Shown here one piece after another: positions 16,345-25,007 of a DNA stretch of 64,000 nucleotides. Source of the stretch: Bradyrhizobium sp. CSA112 (lineage in GTDB: Bacteria > Pseudomonadota > Alphaproteobacteria > Rhizobiales > Xanthobacteraceae); contig NZ_JAACFS010000005.1 of NCBI RefSeq assembly GCF_029051645.1, positions 62,001 through 126,000 of the forward strand, read 5' to 3'. A program made the position numbers and the translations under genes. The notes below the pieces were generated by a model, which saw nothing but the letters and a program-made list of their open reading frames with translations, was not told the origin of the DNA and made no database searches. Each line of letters opens with the position of its first letter. Position 1 is the first letter of the stretch.

Positions 16345-16434
16345 ATGCCCAAAGAGATCACAATCACGCTTTGGTCCCTGGTTGCTGCATGCTTGTTTTC
16401 GTTCGGCATTGTAGCGGTAATCATTGCTCACTGA
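16345..16434 (+). CDS. Putative 29-residue membrane peptide
   Basis: MPKEITITLWSLVAACLFSF, then GIVAVIIAH and stop. A short polar start is followed by one hydrophobic helix, a typical small single-pass membrane peptide. It follows the 57-residue gene by 54 bp. The ribosome binding site is weak (GGAA). Support comes only from composition and layout. Confidence 0.35.
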   Translation: MPKEITITLWSLVAACLFSFGIVAVIIAH

Positions 16435-17060
16435 GCGAAAACGGGCCGCCAACCGGAATGATCGACGACCCGCACGTGAGGATTGCCCGGACCAACCGCG
16501 GTGTAAATAGTTGCAAGCGCCTAGCCGCCTGAGTAGACGGCCCCGGCGGGGCTGGGGGCGCCAGAGCCGTCCCCTCCTGAGCGCCCATTGAGGGCGCTGA
16601 ACCAGCATATCGGGAAAGGCGGTAAAGGGCAGGGAGTCTTGGTCGGGCCCGGCCCGCTCCTGGACGCCACATTTTCCAGCCAGTGGGAACAAGAAGCGCG
16701 CTCTTATGTCTTAACTCACACGAGCGACCAAAGCATCGGCCGTTGAGGTGACGAGGTCCGGACTCCTAGGCACCCCGGGCTTGTTCGTTTCTTTAGCGCG
16801 CAAAAGTTACTTCTTCAGCAGCAGGCCAACAGAGCGAGCCATTCGCTTTACCGATCGGGCATACTTCCAATGGTCTCGTTTCTAATCGTCGCTCACGCGC
16901 GGGCATTCACACGGTTTGGCCGCTTTATCCCGGCATGATGATTCGGCGCTCGAAAGAGTGCATCGTGAGGGACGGCTCTGGCACACATTAGCCCCCAGCC
17001 CCGCGCCAGAGCCGTTTCCCCTAGGTCCCGTGTTACCTGCTGGGGTGGTAGGACTTCCGC
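16435..17060. other. Intergenic stretch, no gene seen
   Basis: No credible coding frame on either strand. It contains the second copy of the GC-rich CCCCGGCGGGGCTGGGG motif near 16540. Nothing else stands out. Confidence 0.45.
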
Positions 17061-17156
17061 ATGCAGCGATCTCGTTCTGCGATCGTCTTGGAAGTCATCA
17101 CCGCGGCGGCGGTGGTCGTGCTTGTGCTGTACGTGCTGCTCGGGCCGTCCAACTAG
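17061..17156 (+). CDS. Putative 31-residue membrane peptide
   Basis: MQRSRSAIVLEVITAAAVVV, then LVLYVLLGPSN and stop. A basic N-terminus followed by one strong hydrophobic helix. An AGGA lies upstream. It is convergent with the SRAP operon, whose last gene ends 26 bp away. No family is known to me. Confidence 0.42.
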   Translation: MQRSRSAIVLEVITAAAVVVLVLYVLLGPSN

Positions 17157-17181
17157 CCATCCGCGCGGGCGCCGCAGTTCA

Positions 17182-17436
17182 CTAGGCGAACAGCTCGGCG
17201 TCGGCCGGTGTGAAGATCACGTAGGTTCCGGACTCGTGCATCACCAGCCAGCCGCGCTCGATCGCGAGCCTAATGCCGGCTCCGTACTCGGCCGGGCTGC
17301 CGCCGTCGCGAAACAGAAACGGTTCGTTGACTTTCTCGATGTGGATGCGCCCTTGAACCGGCTCGACGGCATTGGCGATCTCGAGGATCCAACGCGCGGC
17401 TTTTTCCGGGTCGGCATAGGGGCGGGCGGTAGTCAT
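17182..17436 (-). CDS. Conserved hypothetical protein in SRAP operon
   Basis: An 84-residue protein: [20 protein letters not shown], then [44 protein letters not shown]. The end looks like a winged-helix-like or wing strand ([15 protein letters not shown]). No enzyme motif. Its ATG overlaps the stop of the SRAP gene by four bases (ATGA), so the two are translationally coupled. It is probably linked to the same process, but no function is known. Confidence 0.75.
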   Translation of the reverse strand: MTTARPYADPEKAARWILEIANAVEPVQGRIHIEKVNEPFLFRDGGSPAEYGAGIRLAIERGWLVMHESGTYVIFTPADAELFA

Positions 17437-18095
17437 GCAGCAGCCTTGTCTTCCTTATCCTCGCCTCGGGCGACGATCCTGATCGCATCATCTTGCAACG
17501 GCCGCTGCAGCGCCTTGGCCTCATCCCACGGCGCCCGCATCCACACGTCGCGTTCTTCGTCCGTGAGCAAGATGACCGGCATGGCCTTCGGATGGATCGG
17601 TTCGACGATGGCATTCGGCGACGTGGTGAGAAAGCCGTAGACGTTATGCGGGCCGGGGATCGGTTTCGATTTCGTCCCGCGGTCGCCTTTGAACTCGCTC
17701 CAGATTCCGGCAAAGCAGGTGAGGGGGCGATCGTCATTGATGGCGAACCAGACGACGTCCTTTTTCTTGGTTTCGGGGTTTGGCTCGGGCGCATACTCAG
17801 CGAAGCTGTTGAACGGCACCAGGCAGCGGGTTTCCGGCTTCAGCCAGCCACGCCAGTGCGGCGAGGACGTGTTGCGGATGTTGGTCACTGGCGGCCCGCC
17901 GGTCCGCAGCGGTGGCGGCATGCCCCAGCGCATCAGGACTAGCTCGCGCTCGGCGCCGGCGTTGCGCACGACTGGCGCGGGATAATCTGGAAATACGCCG
18001 GGCATTGCTGGCAAGTTGCCAACATAGCGATTCATCACCCGAAAGAGCGCGCGAATGGCTTCCTGGTTGGTGGTGATCGAGTAGAGGTTACACAT
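17433..18095 (-). CDS. SOS response-associated peptidase (SRAP, YedK/HMCES family)
   Basis: A 220-residue SRAP protein. The family crosslinks to abasic sites in single-stranded DNA through Cys2 and shields them. All key positions are present: Cys2 after Met removal (MCNLYS), Asn72 in TNIRN, Glu100 in FNSFAEYAP, and His168 in [11 protein letters not shown], plus the LMRWGMPPP and CFAGIW motifs. Length is normal. It is the middle gene of an operon: its first base overlaps the gene upstream by 8 bp, and its stop overlaps the gene downstream. No LexA box was identified. Confidence 0.93.
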   Translation of the reverse strand: MCNLYSITTNQEAIRALFRVMNRYVGNLPAMPGVFPDYPAPVVRNAGAERELVLMRWGMPPPLRTGGPPVTNIRNTSSPHWRGWLKPETRCLVPFNSFAEYAPEPNPETKKKDVVWFAINDDRPLTCFAGIWSEFKGDRGTKSKPIPGPHNVYGFLTTSPNAIVEPIHPKAMPVILLTDEERDVWMRAPWDEAKALQRPLQDDAIRIVARGEDKEDKAAA

Positions 18096-18411
18096 TGGCA
18101 GGTTCGGTCATGTGAGCGGCCCTGACGTGCCCTTCCATACCGGGGATGTCAATCGCTACGCCGCAGAAGCATCGCGAGCGGCCATCCTGCGTTTGCGTCG
18201 GCAGCTTGCGGCCGTCCTTCCACATTCTCTGTTTCCATGCGGTCCAGGCGCGCGCATAGCGGTACTCGGCAAAGTCGTCGTCGGTGAAGGTGGTCCGCAA
18301 ATTCCGCCACGCAGCTTCGAACTTTTGTCGCGCGTCGTGTAAATCGATAGCAGTGCCCCCAGCGTCGACACCGCGATGCGCTGGCGGAACGAAACCGCAG
18401 TACCACTCCAA
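18088..18411 (-). CDS. Protein with C-terminal CxC-HxxxH zinc-finger-like motif
   Basis: The annotated frame starts at a TTG (18411) without a good ribosome binding site. The protein-like frame continues upstream past it (WKIYFGDVCIGDIGPRAG) until a TAG near 18533, beyond which another frame carries NEYFLGRSICPDVQPTKP and EDVFRG. The real gene therefore probably began near 18650 and is broken by one frameshift near 18533. The C-terminal part is good: [19 protein letters not shown], then [20 protein letters not shown] with Cys-x-Cys and His-x4-His, a plausible zinc site. It overlaps the SRAP start by 8 bp. Confidence 0.6.
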   Translation of the reverse strand: MEWYCGFVPPAHRGVDAGGTAIDLHDARQKFEAAWRNLRTTFTDDDFAEYRYARAWTAWKQRMWKDGRKLPTQTQDGRSRCFCGVAIDIPGMEGHVRAAHMTEPANV

Positions 18412-18652
18412 TTGATCTACGGTGGTGGGAACACCGGCGCGTGGGCCGATATCGCCGATACATACATCGCCGAAATAGATCTTCCATCGGTCTTGATCCA
18501 GGCTGACAGCGTGTATACCACGCCACCCCTAAACACGTCTTCAATCAACGCCGCGGCCGGCTTGGTTGGCTGGACGTCCGGGCAGATGCTTCGCCCGAGG
18601 AAGTATTCATTGCTGTAGGGCGACTCCGCAAGGAAGCCAGAGACGAGATAGA

Positions 18653-18903
18653 CGGCTAATCCAATTCCTCGACAAGACGGACAACTACCTGTCCCGCGAA
18701 TTGGAGGATGACGGCGACCGGGAGGCGGTCGGCGATGACGAACCGTCGCTTGGCTCTTTCGATCGGATGATGAACCAGGAAAAGTCGCATCGGCAAACGT
18801 TCGGCGAGGCCGACATCGAGCCGAGCAGGACGACGCCGACCGCGAAGACGACGACCCGGACGAGGCGAAGCAACAGCCGCCGGAAATGGGCGGTGTCCTA
18901 TGA
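18653..18903 (+). pseudogene. Remnant of acidic DEPSLG-type protein
   Basis: LIQFLDKTDNYLSRELEDDG, then GDDEPSLGSFDRMMNQEKS and HRQTFGEADIE. At about 18825 the frame changes and EQDDADREDDDPDEAKQQPP runs to TGA at 18901. The DEPSLG and DADREDDDP motifs match an acidic family common in Bradyrhizobium, also seen as a scrap at 12578. There is no start codon in the right place, so the 5' end is lost. Confidence 0.55.
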
Positions 18904-19082
18904 GCGAGAAAACCGAAGAGGATTGCGCCACCATCATCGACCAGGGCAATCTGCTATGCGTCATGCTGGCTCAACCGGACGCGGACAGCGCCCTAAACGA
19001 AATGCACCGGATAGCCACGCTGATTGGGGATCACGCGCGAGCTATCAGGTGCCGGAATATCGCGGGGGTCGAATGCGCCTGA
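18900..19082 (+). CDS. Small hypothetical protein overlapping the acidic remnant
   Basis: A 60-residue frame: MSEKTEEDCATIIDQGNLLC, then DSALNEMHRIATLIGDHARA. The ATG overlaps the TGA of the acidic remnant (ATGA), the usual layout of a coupled pair in this genome. The helical middle looks protein-like; the last ten residues may be out of register. Function unknown. Confidence 0.4.
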   Translation: MSEKTEEDCATIIDQGNLLCVMLAQPDADSALNEMHRIATLIGDHARAIRCRNIAGVECA

Positions 19083-19249
19083 TCCGTCTCCTGATCGCCC
19101 GCTACAAGCTCGGGTTTGAGCGATGGCGTCTGAGCCGACACAACAACCCCTCGTTAACTTCGGGCCCGTAAGCTCAAAGCAATCGCGGAGGTCATCACTC
19201 GCGAGAGTAATGCGTAGAGCCGTCGCTGTCTCAACCCAGCGGCGGCTTT

Positions 19250-20180
19250 TGCGTGCAACGGTTACCTCCGCGCCTATGCGTACCAGCAGGGCGGTCACTA
19301 TCGTGAGGCGATCGACGGTCTTCAATGGATCGTGGACAATCTACAAGGCGTCCTGGTCGACGAACGCTTCGGTATGGCGGGCTATCCGTCAGTGCTCGCG
19401 CGCGGCTCGCTGGCTCGGTGCCTGGGAGAACTCGGCGCGTACGCCGAAGGGCGGGCCTGTGCGGAGGAGGCGATCCGTCTGGCGGAAGCGCTCGACCAAC
19501 CTTTCAGCCAATGCGTCTTGAGGACGTGGCTGGGCTATTTTTACGTCGGTCAGGGCGACCTGCGCACCGCGATCTCTCTGCTCGAGTAGGGTCGTGCCCT
19601 GGTCGAGCGATGGGATCTCCCGCGCATGGGTGCCTTCGTCGCTTCACAACTTGGCATGGCGTATGTCCTCAATGGCCGGCCCGCTGAAGGCGTGCCGCTG
19701 CTCGAACGGGCCGAGGCGCAGCTTGATCCGTGCGAAGCGGGATCCGAGAACCGCATCGCCATTCCGCTATGCGAAGGATTTCTGCTGGCCGGACGGCTAG
19801 AAGAAGCTGATCGACTCGCTGTCCGCGCCCTCGACGCCTCCAGAAAGCGCAGGGAACGTGGATACGAAGCGCAGGCTCTCCGGCTCCTCGGGGACATTGC
19901 CGCGCGCCGCGATCCGCCCGATGCCGGCGAGCCCGAATCCCGTTACATCGAGTCTCAGAAACTGGCTGAGGACCTTGAGATGCGGCCGCTCCAGGCCCAT
20001 TGCCACCTCGCTCTTGGCAAGCTCTACCGACGGACCGGAAGGCCACACGAGGCGCACATTGAACTTTCTAAGGCGGTCGAAATGTTGCGGACAATGGAGA
20101 TGACGTTCTGGCTGTCGGACGCAGAGTCAGAACTGGCGGGGGTGATGACATCACCATCGGTGAAGCAAATCGGCATATAG
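19250..20180 (+). pseudogene. C-terminal TPR region of a large regulator, with in-frame stop
   Basis: Tetratricopeptide-like sequence in one frame: YAYQQGGHYREAIDGLQWIV, GELGAYAEGRACAEEAIRLA, GYFYVGQGDLRTAISLLE, then TAG at 19587-19589, then RALVERWDLPRMGAFVAS, GMAYVLNGRPAEGVPLLERA, and repeats to QAHCHLALGKLYRRTGRPHE. This resembles the C-terminal half of AAA-TPR adenylate-cyclase or LAL-type regulators (about 1000 residues). Catalytic and ATPase domains are absent. The TAG probably replaces a Gln codon. A second such tail is at 39961. Confidence 0.72.
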
Positions 20181-20263
20181 GCTCGCCGTGGCCCATCGAC
20201 CGGTGCCGAGCCGGGTGGCTCGGCGAGAGCCCCCGGCGCCTCTCTCGCTCGAATGTCCGTTCC

Positions 20264-20353
20264 TGGCACCTTTGAGACATGATCAGAAAACGTCTGCTTA
20301 CCGGGGTAGACCGGAAGTGATTGACGCCCCGTCGGAACGACGCGATTGACCCA
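20264..20353 (+). repeat. Dispersed ~100-bp repeat, variant A
   Basis: TGGCACCTTTGAGACATG, then a 10-base deletion, AACGTCTGCTTACCGGGG, TAGACCGGAAGTGATTG, GGAACGACGCGATTGACCC. An extra GAATGTCCGTTCC lies directly upstream, like the start of a second partial copy. Confidence 0.85.
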
Positions 20354-20718
20354 ATTCGGACATCGGAAGCGAAAAATGTAACGCCGCGTAATGAGAGTGA
20401 CAGTGAACCCTCACGTCAAGGGCACTTCCCTTTCACACAATAGCCGCACCGATGTAATGAAAGCCTGGGCAAACAAAGCGTAGAATGCGCGGCCAGAGGG
20501 GGCAGTGTTCCGGTTTGTATTAGGGGCGCAGTTGATCCAACTACGACATAAGGCGCAAGCGTGGATAAATCTAAATGGGCGTAACAGGGGATTTCCGGCT
20601 AGGCCCCGACGCCGAATTTTTCTTGTGCGATATTGAACATCGTACGTCACACGCGGATGGTTATTTTATTGGTCTCTATAAGACTCATGGGGCAGGTCAA
20701 CTCAAACGGAGAATGACC
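20354..20718. other. Upstream region of the phasin gene
   Basis: No gene seen. The last part must carry the phasin promoter; I cannot point to a sure -35/-10 pair. The open frame running from 20575 into the phasin gene is an extension, not a start. Confidence 0.45.
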
Positions 20719-21084
20719 ATGAGCGATAACGTGACGTTATTTCCGAACATCTTGCAGCCAGCAGCTGCTTTGAAGGCCTATGCGCCGATAGGCGTCAAGT
20801 TCTGGGAGAACCAAGAAACCGCGCTCGAAGGCTTTAAGGAATTTGCGGACGGTTGGTTTGCCCGGCGTCATAAGGGCATGCAAGCGGCGCTTGAAACGGC
20901 CAAACATATTGGCGATGCCGAGACGCCCTCCGATATACTCCGGGAATATCAGAACTGGGTCACGCGAGAGATGGAACTGTTAGCGGAGGATGGAAAGGCC
21001 TATCAGCAACAAGTGCTGAGGGCCGGAGTTCAGCTGAGCGCACCGCCGGAAGCGCCACAGGCCGACGAGCGTCGGACCGGCTAA
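20719..21084 (+). CDS. Phasin family protein
   Basis: A 121-residue amphipathic helical protein that should coat polyhydroxyalkanoate granules or act as a phasin-like surface protein. Signature features: PAAALKAYAPIGVKFWENQE, LEGFKEFADGWFARRHKGMQ and AALETAKHIGDAETPSDILR, then EYQNWVTREMELLAEDGKAY. Length is normal. Start: ATG 20719 has GGAGA about eight bases upstream; the ATG at 20713 would be too close. The 3' end is followed on the other strand by a decaying small gene. Confidence 0.85.
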   Translation: MSDNVTLFPNILQPAAALKAYAPIGVKFWENQETALEGFKEFADGWFARRHKGMQAALETAKHIGDAETPSDILREYQNWVTREMELLAEDGKAYQQQVLRAGVQLSAPPEAPQADERRTG

Positions 21085-21293
21085 CGCCCCCCTTGTCATA
21101 AAAGCGGACCGTCCCGCGCGGCTCCGGACCTTCGCCGATCTCAATCTCGGCGTCGTGAACTTGCGCCAGCACTTTGAGTCAGGTCGCGCATGTCGAGCAA
21201 CGCTCCGCAGATCGGGCAATTGCCGAAATGATCGGCCTCGGTTTCGGCAACGCCGTCGGGGTCGATGCCTCGATAGCCGCCTGCTTTCGTCAT
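21085..21293 (-). pseudogene. Small CxxC protein, frameshifted
   Basis: MTKAGGYRGIDPDGVAETEA, then DHFGNCPICGALLDMRDL with a CPxCG knuckle. At about 21183 one extra base shifts the frame. The next frame continues with VLAQVHDAEIEIGEGPEPRG, typical of the family end. The reading then runs on antisense into the phasin gene, so the natural stop is lost or further on. Its ATG overlaps the TGA of the next gene upstream (21290) as ATGA. Confidence 0.65.
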
Positions 21294-21487
21294 TGATCCC
21301 GCGCGAGCTTCCGGCGTCCCCAATGCTTGTCCTTCCGCGACGAGTCGAACACACGTTCAACGCGGCGGTTTAAGGCTCTCATGAGCCAATTCGCGCAAAC
21401 ATCGTTGGCCCTCCCAATTCCGCGACCAGCATCAGGCCCTCAATCGCGGCTTGCCATTCAGGGGTGAATAGCAAACGGCTAAGGCAT
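21290..21487 (-). pseudogene. FTPEWQAAIE / RALNRRVERVF small protein, two frameshifts
   Basis: The restored protein is about 65 residues: MPSRLLFTPEWQAAIEGLML, VAELGGPTMFARIG, then MRALNRRVERVFDSSRKDKH and WGRRKLARDQ. An extra base near 21481 gives a premature TAG after MP, and a base is missing near 21383. The 30-residue frame MRALNRRV... remains open. Fragments of the same family lie at 9353 and 32685. Confidence 0.68.
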
Positions 21488-21687
21488 ATTCGTTTCCCCC
21501 TTGGGTGGCACAAGTCGCACCTTTTTAGAGCGAGTGCCCGGTCAATCGCTTTCTCGGCTTCGACCCCTGCCGCCGATTTACTGTGCGCTTGGCCCGTGAT
21601 CACCACGTCCGCAACCGACGCGGACCATTTCCACAAGTCCCGCCCGATGCCTTGAACGACCGTATATTCGATGTCTCGATATTTCAT
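21479..21687 (-). pseudogene. MKYRDIEYTVVQG small protein, frameshifted near the end
   Basis: MKYRDIEYTVVQGIGRDLWK, WSASVADVVITGQAHSKSAA, VEAEKAIDRALALK, then one base lost in an A run near 21522. The next frame gives KVRLVPPKGETNMP and TAG at 21479. A family of about 68-residue proteins with this start recurs in Bradyrhizobium. It is first in a coupled run of three broken small genes on the minus strand (21687 to 21085). Confidence 0.68.
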
Positions 21688-21897
21688 CATTGTCCGCACC
21701 TAAGCTGGTTAGCTGCGTCTCTGGTATAGCTTGGGATTCAAATAAGAACTCGAGCAGGCAACCCGCAAGAACTCGGTCAACTGTAACGGGAATTGCGTAG
21801 GCGCCTGCCCCTACTATCGGTTCTTGGCGGATGCTGCATCAACACATCGTGGCCATCTGTAATGCATGCACATGAAGGTTGTGGCCACTTCCGTTCC

Positions 21898-22218
21898 TGG
21901 CACCTTTGAGACATGGCGACCGACCCTGACGATGTCCGTTTCCAGGGGGATAGCGTTGCAAAAGTCCCAAAAGGACGCGCGGCTAATTTTCCGCGAAAGA
22001 ACGAAATAAGCGACAATCGCCGGTCAATGTAGCCTCAGGCCCGTTGTCGGAATCGCCGGTGAGTTTAGCGCCCGACAGCGTGGTCCCCACGTTATTATTC
22101 GATCGTCGCGCCTATGGCTCTAAGAATTTAGGTCGCATTACGCAAAAAGACTTTTGCAACACTATCAGGGGAAGACCGGAAGTAGTCGGCCGACGACCAG
22201 AACGACGCGATTGACCCA
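21898..22218 (+). repeat. Dispersed ~100-bp repeat, variant A, split by a MITE
   Basis: TGGCACCTTTGAGACATG, GACGATGTCCGTTTCCAGGGG, then the 218-bp element, then AGGGGAAGACCGGAAGTAG, CAGAACGACGCGATTGACCC. Removing the element and one AGGGG restores a repeat of the normal length with no gap. Confidence 0.9.
21949..22166. mobile_element. 218-bp MITE-like element, copy B
   Basis: Ends are GATAGCGTTGCAAAAGTC and (reverse complement of the right end) GATAGTGTTGCAAAAGTC: 18-bp inverted repeats with one mismatch. The 5-bp direct repeat AGGGG flanks it (21944-21948 and 22167-22171). Length equals copy A at 1367. Its reverse complement aligns better with copy A, so the two seem to sit in opposite orientation. 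No coding capacity. Confidence 0.9.
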
Positions 22219-22466
22219 GAGCAGTCCTCACATCGGGATCGCGGTTGATCCTAGCAGGAAAACCCCAAGCAAGTATGTCAAAGCCGCTGCCCGAATCCGC
22301 CTTCTCATCCGGTCGGCCGCTTGGAAAGCGCTACCCAAGGATCGGCCGCAGGGCTATGATCACCTCCAGTGCCTCAGTCACCAAGGCCAAGTGTGACTCT
22401 AACATTTGACACTGGTAGCGCGTCTACTAGGTTGAACGTCTTATCAGTGCACGTGGGGAGGTTACG

Positions 22467-23168
22467 ATGACACCATTCTCCCGTCGCCGTTTGCTCGACA
22501 TTGCTGGCTCTATAACTGCTGCGTCCGTCCTCAGCGCGCTGCGCCCCGTCCGAGTTGCGCAAGCGGCTGAGGAGAAGAGCGCGTGGAATGTCAAGGGCCT
22601 GTACATGGAAGCCTGCAATTGCGAGGCAATGTGCCCCTGCGTCGTCGGAAATGCCCCGACCCCCGGCTTGTGTACGGTCCTTCTCGGCTACCATGTTGAA
22701 TCCGGCCGGAAAGGCGACGTGACGCTCGATGGATTGAACGTGGTGAGAATGAACTTCTCGCCAAGCCACATGGCGAAAGGCAATTGGCGGGGGGCGTTCT
22801 ACATCGACGAGCGCGCCAACCCTGCGCAGCGCGAGGCACTGAGCGCGATCTTCTCCTTCAAGCCGGGCGGTGCGTTTGCGGCGCAGGCCGGATCGGTCGC
22901 TGAAGTGCTCGGCGTCAAGTTCGTGCCGATCACGTTCGAGGCCTAAGGACGGCAGTGGAAGATGGCAATCGCTGGAATCGGGGATGCCGACATCACTGCG
23001 ATCGAGGGGCTGGAGGGCAAGGAGATCCGTATCGAGAACTTGCCGCGAAGAGCTTTTCCAAACGTGGCCGCGAAATCCACGCATACCGCGTACAAAGACT
23101 TCGATCTCCAGTGGGAGATCAGCGGCAAGAGTGGATTCTATGCGCCCTTCGCCTTCAACTCGGCCTGA
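22467..23168 (+). pseudogene. DUF1326 protein interrupted by an in-frame TAA
   Basis: The first part (22467-22946) has a Tat-like N-terminus FSRRRLLDIAGSITAASV, then the DUF1326 start LYMEACNCEAMCPCVVGNAP and DVTLDGLNVVRMNFSPSHMA, ending VPITFEA. After TAA at 22944-22946 the same frame continues as the family C-terminus: MAIAGIGDADITAIEGLEGK, then SGKSGFYAPFAFNSA. The intact paralogue at 43244 shows that both parts belong to one protein of about 210 residues. The second part could be made separately from the ATG at 22962. The Tat-like leader is absent in the paralogue. Role unknown; the CNC/CPC cysteines suggest metal binding. Confidence 0.8.
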
Positions 23169-23922
23169 GATTCCTCGCCTACTCTCAATGGAGATTTGGC
23201 GCCTCTTGCCGGTGGGAGCCATGCTTGGGCTCTTTATCGGCGGGGCTTGGACGTACCTTGTCTACATGGCTTGGGGCATGCGCCACATGGATGTCGGTAT
23301 GGACATGTGGATCATGCCGCAGATGGTGGACTGGGACGCGACCGATCTCGGGCTCGTGCTGCTGATGTGGGCGGTGATGATGGCGGCGATGATGTTGCCA
23401 TCGGTCCTGCCGGTGATCCTGGTCCTTATCCGCTTCGGCGGCTCCGCGCACGCCGCCGGGTTCATCGTGGGATATCTTGTGGCCTGGGGTGGATTCAGCG
23501 TCGCGGCGACTCTCGTGCACTGGGCACTACTCGAGGCGGCCCTGGTCTCGCCGATGATGGAGAGCGCGAGCGTGCCCTTGAGCGCCGCTGTGCTGGCCGT
23601 CGCTGGCCTCTTCCAGTTCACGCCATTGAAGAACGCCTGTCTCGTCCGCTGCCGTTCGCCATGGGGTGCGGTGCTCAATCCGTCGAGCGCGACAATCGCG
23701 ATGCGCGAGGGCTTTCGCCATGGCGCTTTTTGCGTCGGCTGCTGCTGGGTGTTGATGGCGCTGCTGTTCGTCGCAGGCGTCATGAATCTGCTTTGGATCG
23801 CGGTCATTGCCGCCTACGTCATCGCAGAGAAATGGGCGCCGGGCGCGGAATGGTTTAGCCGCGCGGTCGGTGCACTGTTGTGCCTAGCGGCGGTTGTGGT
23901 GTTCGGCGTCGGCGCAAGCTAA
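23140..23922 (+). CDS. DUF2182 predicted metal-binding membrane protein
   Basis: A polytopic membrane protein of about 260 residues with Met/His-rich segments typical of DUF2182: RHMDVGMDMWIMPQMVDW, LLMWAVMMAAMMLPSVLPVI, NACLVRCRSPWG, FRHGAFCVGCCWVLMALLFV. These residues are suited to copper or another soft metal. The ATG at 23140 gives the same N-terminal length as the paralogue at 42372; ATG 23188 (MEIWRLL) is possible. It overlaps the end of the DUF1326 gene, so the two form an operon. Intact here, although its DUF1326 partner is split. Confidence 0.85.
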   Translation: MRPSPSTRPEIPRLLSMEIWRLLPVGAMLGLFIGGAWTYLVYMAWGMRHMDVGMDMWIMPQMVDWDATDLGLVLLMWAVMMAAMMLPSVLPVILVLIRFGGSAHAAGFIVGYLVAWGGFSVAATLVHWALLEAALVSPMMESASVPLSAAVLAVAGLFQFTPLKNACLVRCRSPWGAVLNPSSATIAMREGFRHGAFCVGCCWVLMALLFVAGVMNLLWIAVIAAYVIAEKWAPGAEWFSRAVGALLCLAAVVVFGVGAS

Positions 23923-24111
23923 AGACGTCTCAGGTGCTGGCGACGAGCATGAGGAGATTGCGGTGCTTCATTCGATCATCCTGTCTTGCAGGAGGGATCG
24001 CGGAGATCGCTGCACCGGCGGAAATAAGTCTTCATATCCTGAGGGGGCGGTCTGCGAGCGATTTCTTACCAAGAAGGCGAGCGCCGCGTTCACGCGCCTG
24101 ACGTCAGCTTG

Positions 24112-24208
24112 TGGCACCTTTGAGACATGCTGCTCGGCTCTGAGTGTCCGTTGATCGGGGTAGACCGGAAATGGCTGCCCACGGTCGAAATGACGCGAAT
24201 GACCCAAA
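24112..24208 (+). repeat. Dispersed ~100-bp repeat, variant A
   Basis: TGGCACCTTTGAGACATG, CTGAGTGTCCGTTGATCGGGG, TAGACCGGAAATGGC, TCGAAATGACGCGAATGACCC. Confidence 0.88.
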
Positions 24209-24432
24209 GCCGACAGGCGATGGTGGGGCTCCGATCTGATGATGCTTCACAAAGCGGTCCGGTGCGCCCAGCCTAGTAAATCTGTTCACCGCAACGTGTC
24301 GAGCAATAGTCGCGCGGTCTTGCAGCCGAACTTCCGATTATACGATCGTGCAGCGTTATACACCGAAGCGAATCTCATATTGGTTTTGCAGGCCCACCGC
24401 CCTAGAATTGCGGGGATCGCAGGACGAGCGAA

Positions 24433-24855
24433 ATGCAGTATGTTTGCGACGCGCCGAACGGTAAGGCCTGGTTCCGTATCGAGACGGAAGGTGAAGCGGT
24501 GCATGAGTCGCGCCTCATGAGCCATACGGTCGAGAAATATTTTCGCCGCGAGCGGGAGAAGGCAGTCCAGTCCTGGCGTCCGGAGCGACCCAACGCGATC
24601 GAGCGCGACATCGGCCTCAAGGCCCATGTAGAGCGAGAGATGCCGCTTTTCCTCACGTTGCGCGACAGGGAGGGCAATGCACTGACTACAGCGATGCTGC
24701 CGCCGGGTGGCAAGGATCGCGGCGGGTTCCGGATCATCATCGTTGCCGCATCCAATGCCGATCCTTATCCTCAGCAGGACGCGGCCATCGCTGCGCTGGG
24801 AGCGCATTTCGGTCTCACACTGGATCGCGACCGCTGCTTCCCCTACGGCCGCTAA
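24433..24855 (+). CDS. Conserved hypothetical protein
   Basis: A 140-residue soluble protein: MQYVCDAPNGKAWFRIETEG, AVHESRLMSHTVEKYFRRER, REMPLFLTLRDREGNALTT and GFRIIIVAASNADPYPQQDA. No signal peptide, membrane segment or catalytic motif. The even mix of strands and charged helices and an AGGA upstream support it as a real gene. Similar proteins occur in Bradyrhizobium; function unknown. Upstream is a repeat copy, downstream a convergent DUF2934 gene. Confidence 0.78.
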   Translation: MQYVCDAPNGKAWFRIETEGEAVHESRLMSHTVEKYFRREREKAVQSWRPERPNAIERDIGLKAHVEREMPLFLTLRDREGNALTTAMLPPGGKDRGGFRIIIVAASNADPYPQQDAAIAALGAHFGLTLDRDRCFPYGR

Positions 24856-25007
24856 CGATGTCGGCTCATGGACCGTTCACCCGCGAAGCCTGTCTCTGCC
24901 TGTAACTTTCAATCATCGCTGGCGTAGTGTCAGAGGATAGCAAAGCGGCGCTGCGCCGCCCGGTCGAGAACAGGCGCTCCGACTGTGGGGTCTTTTGGCG
25001 TTCTTGG

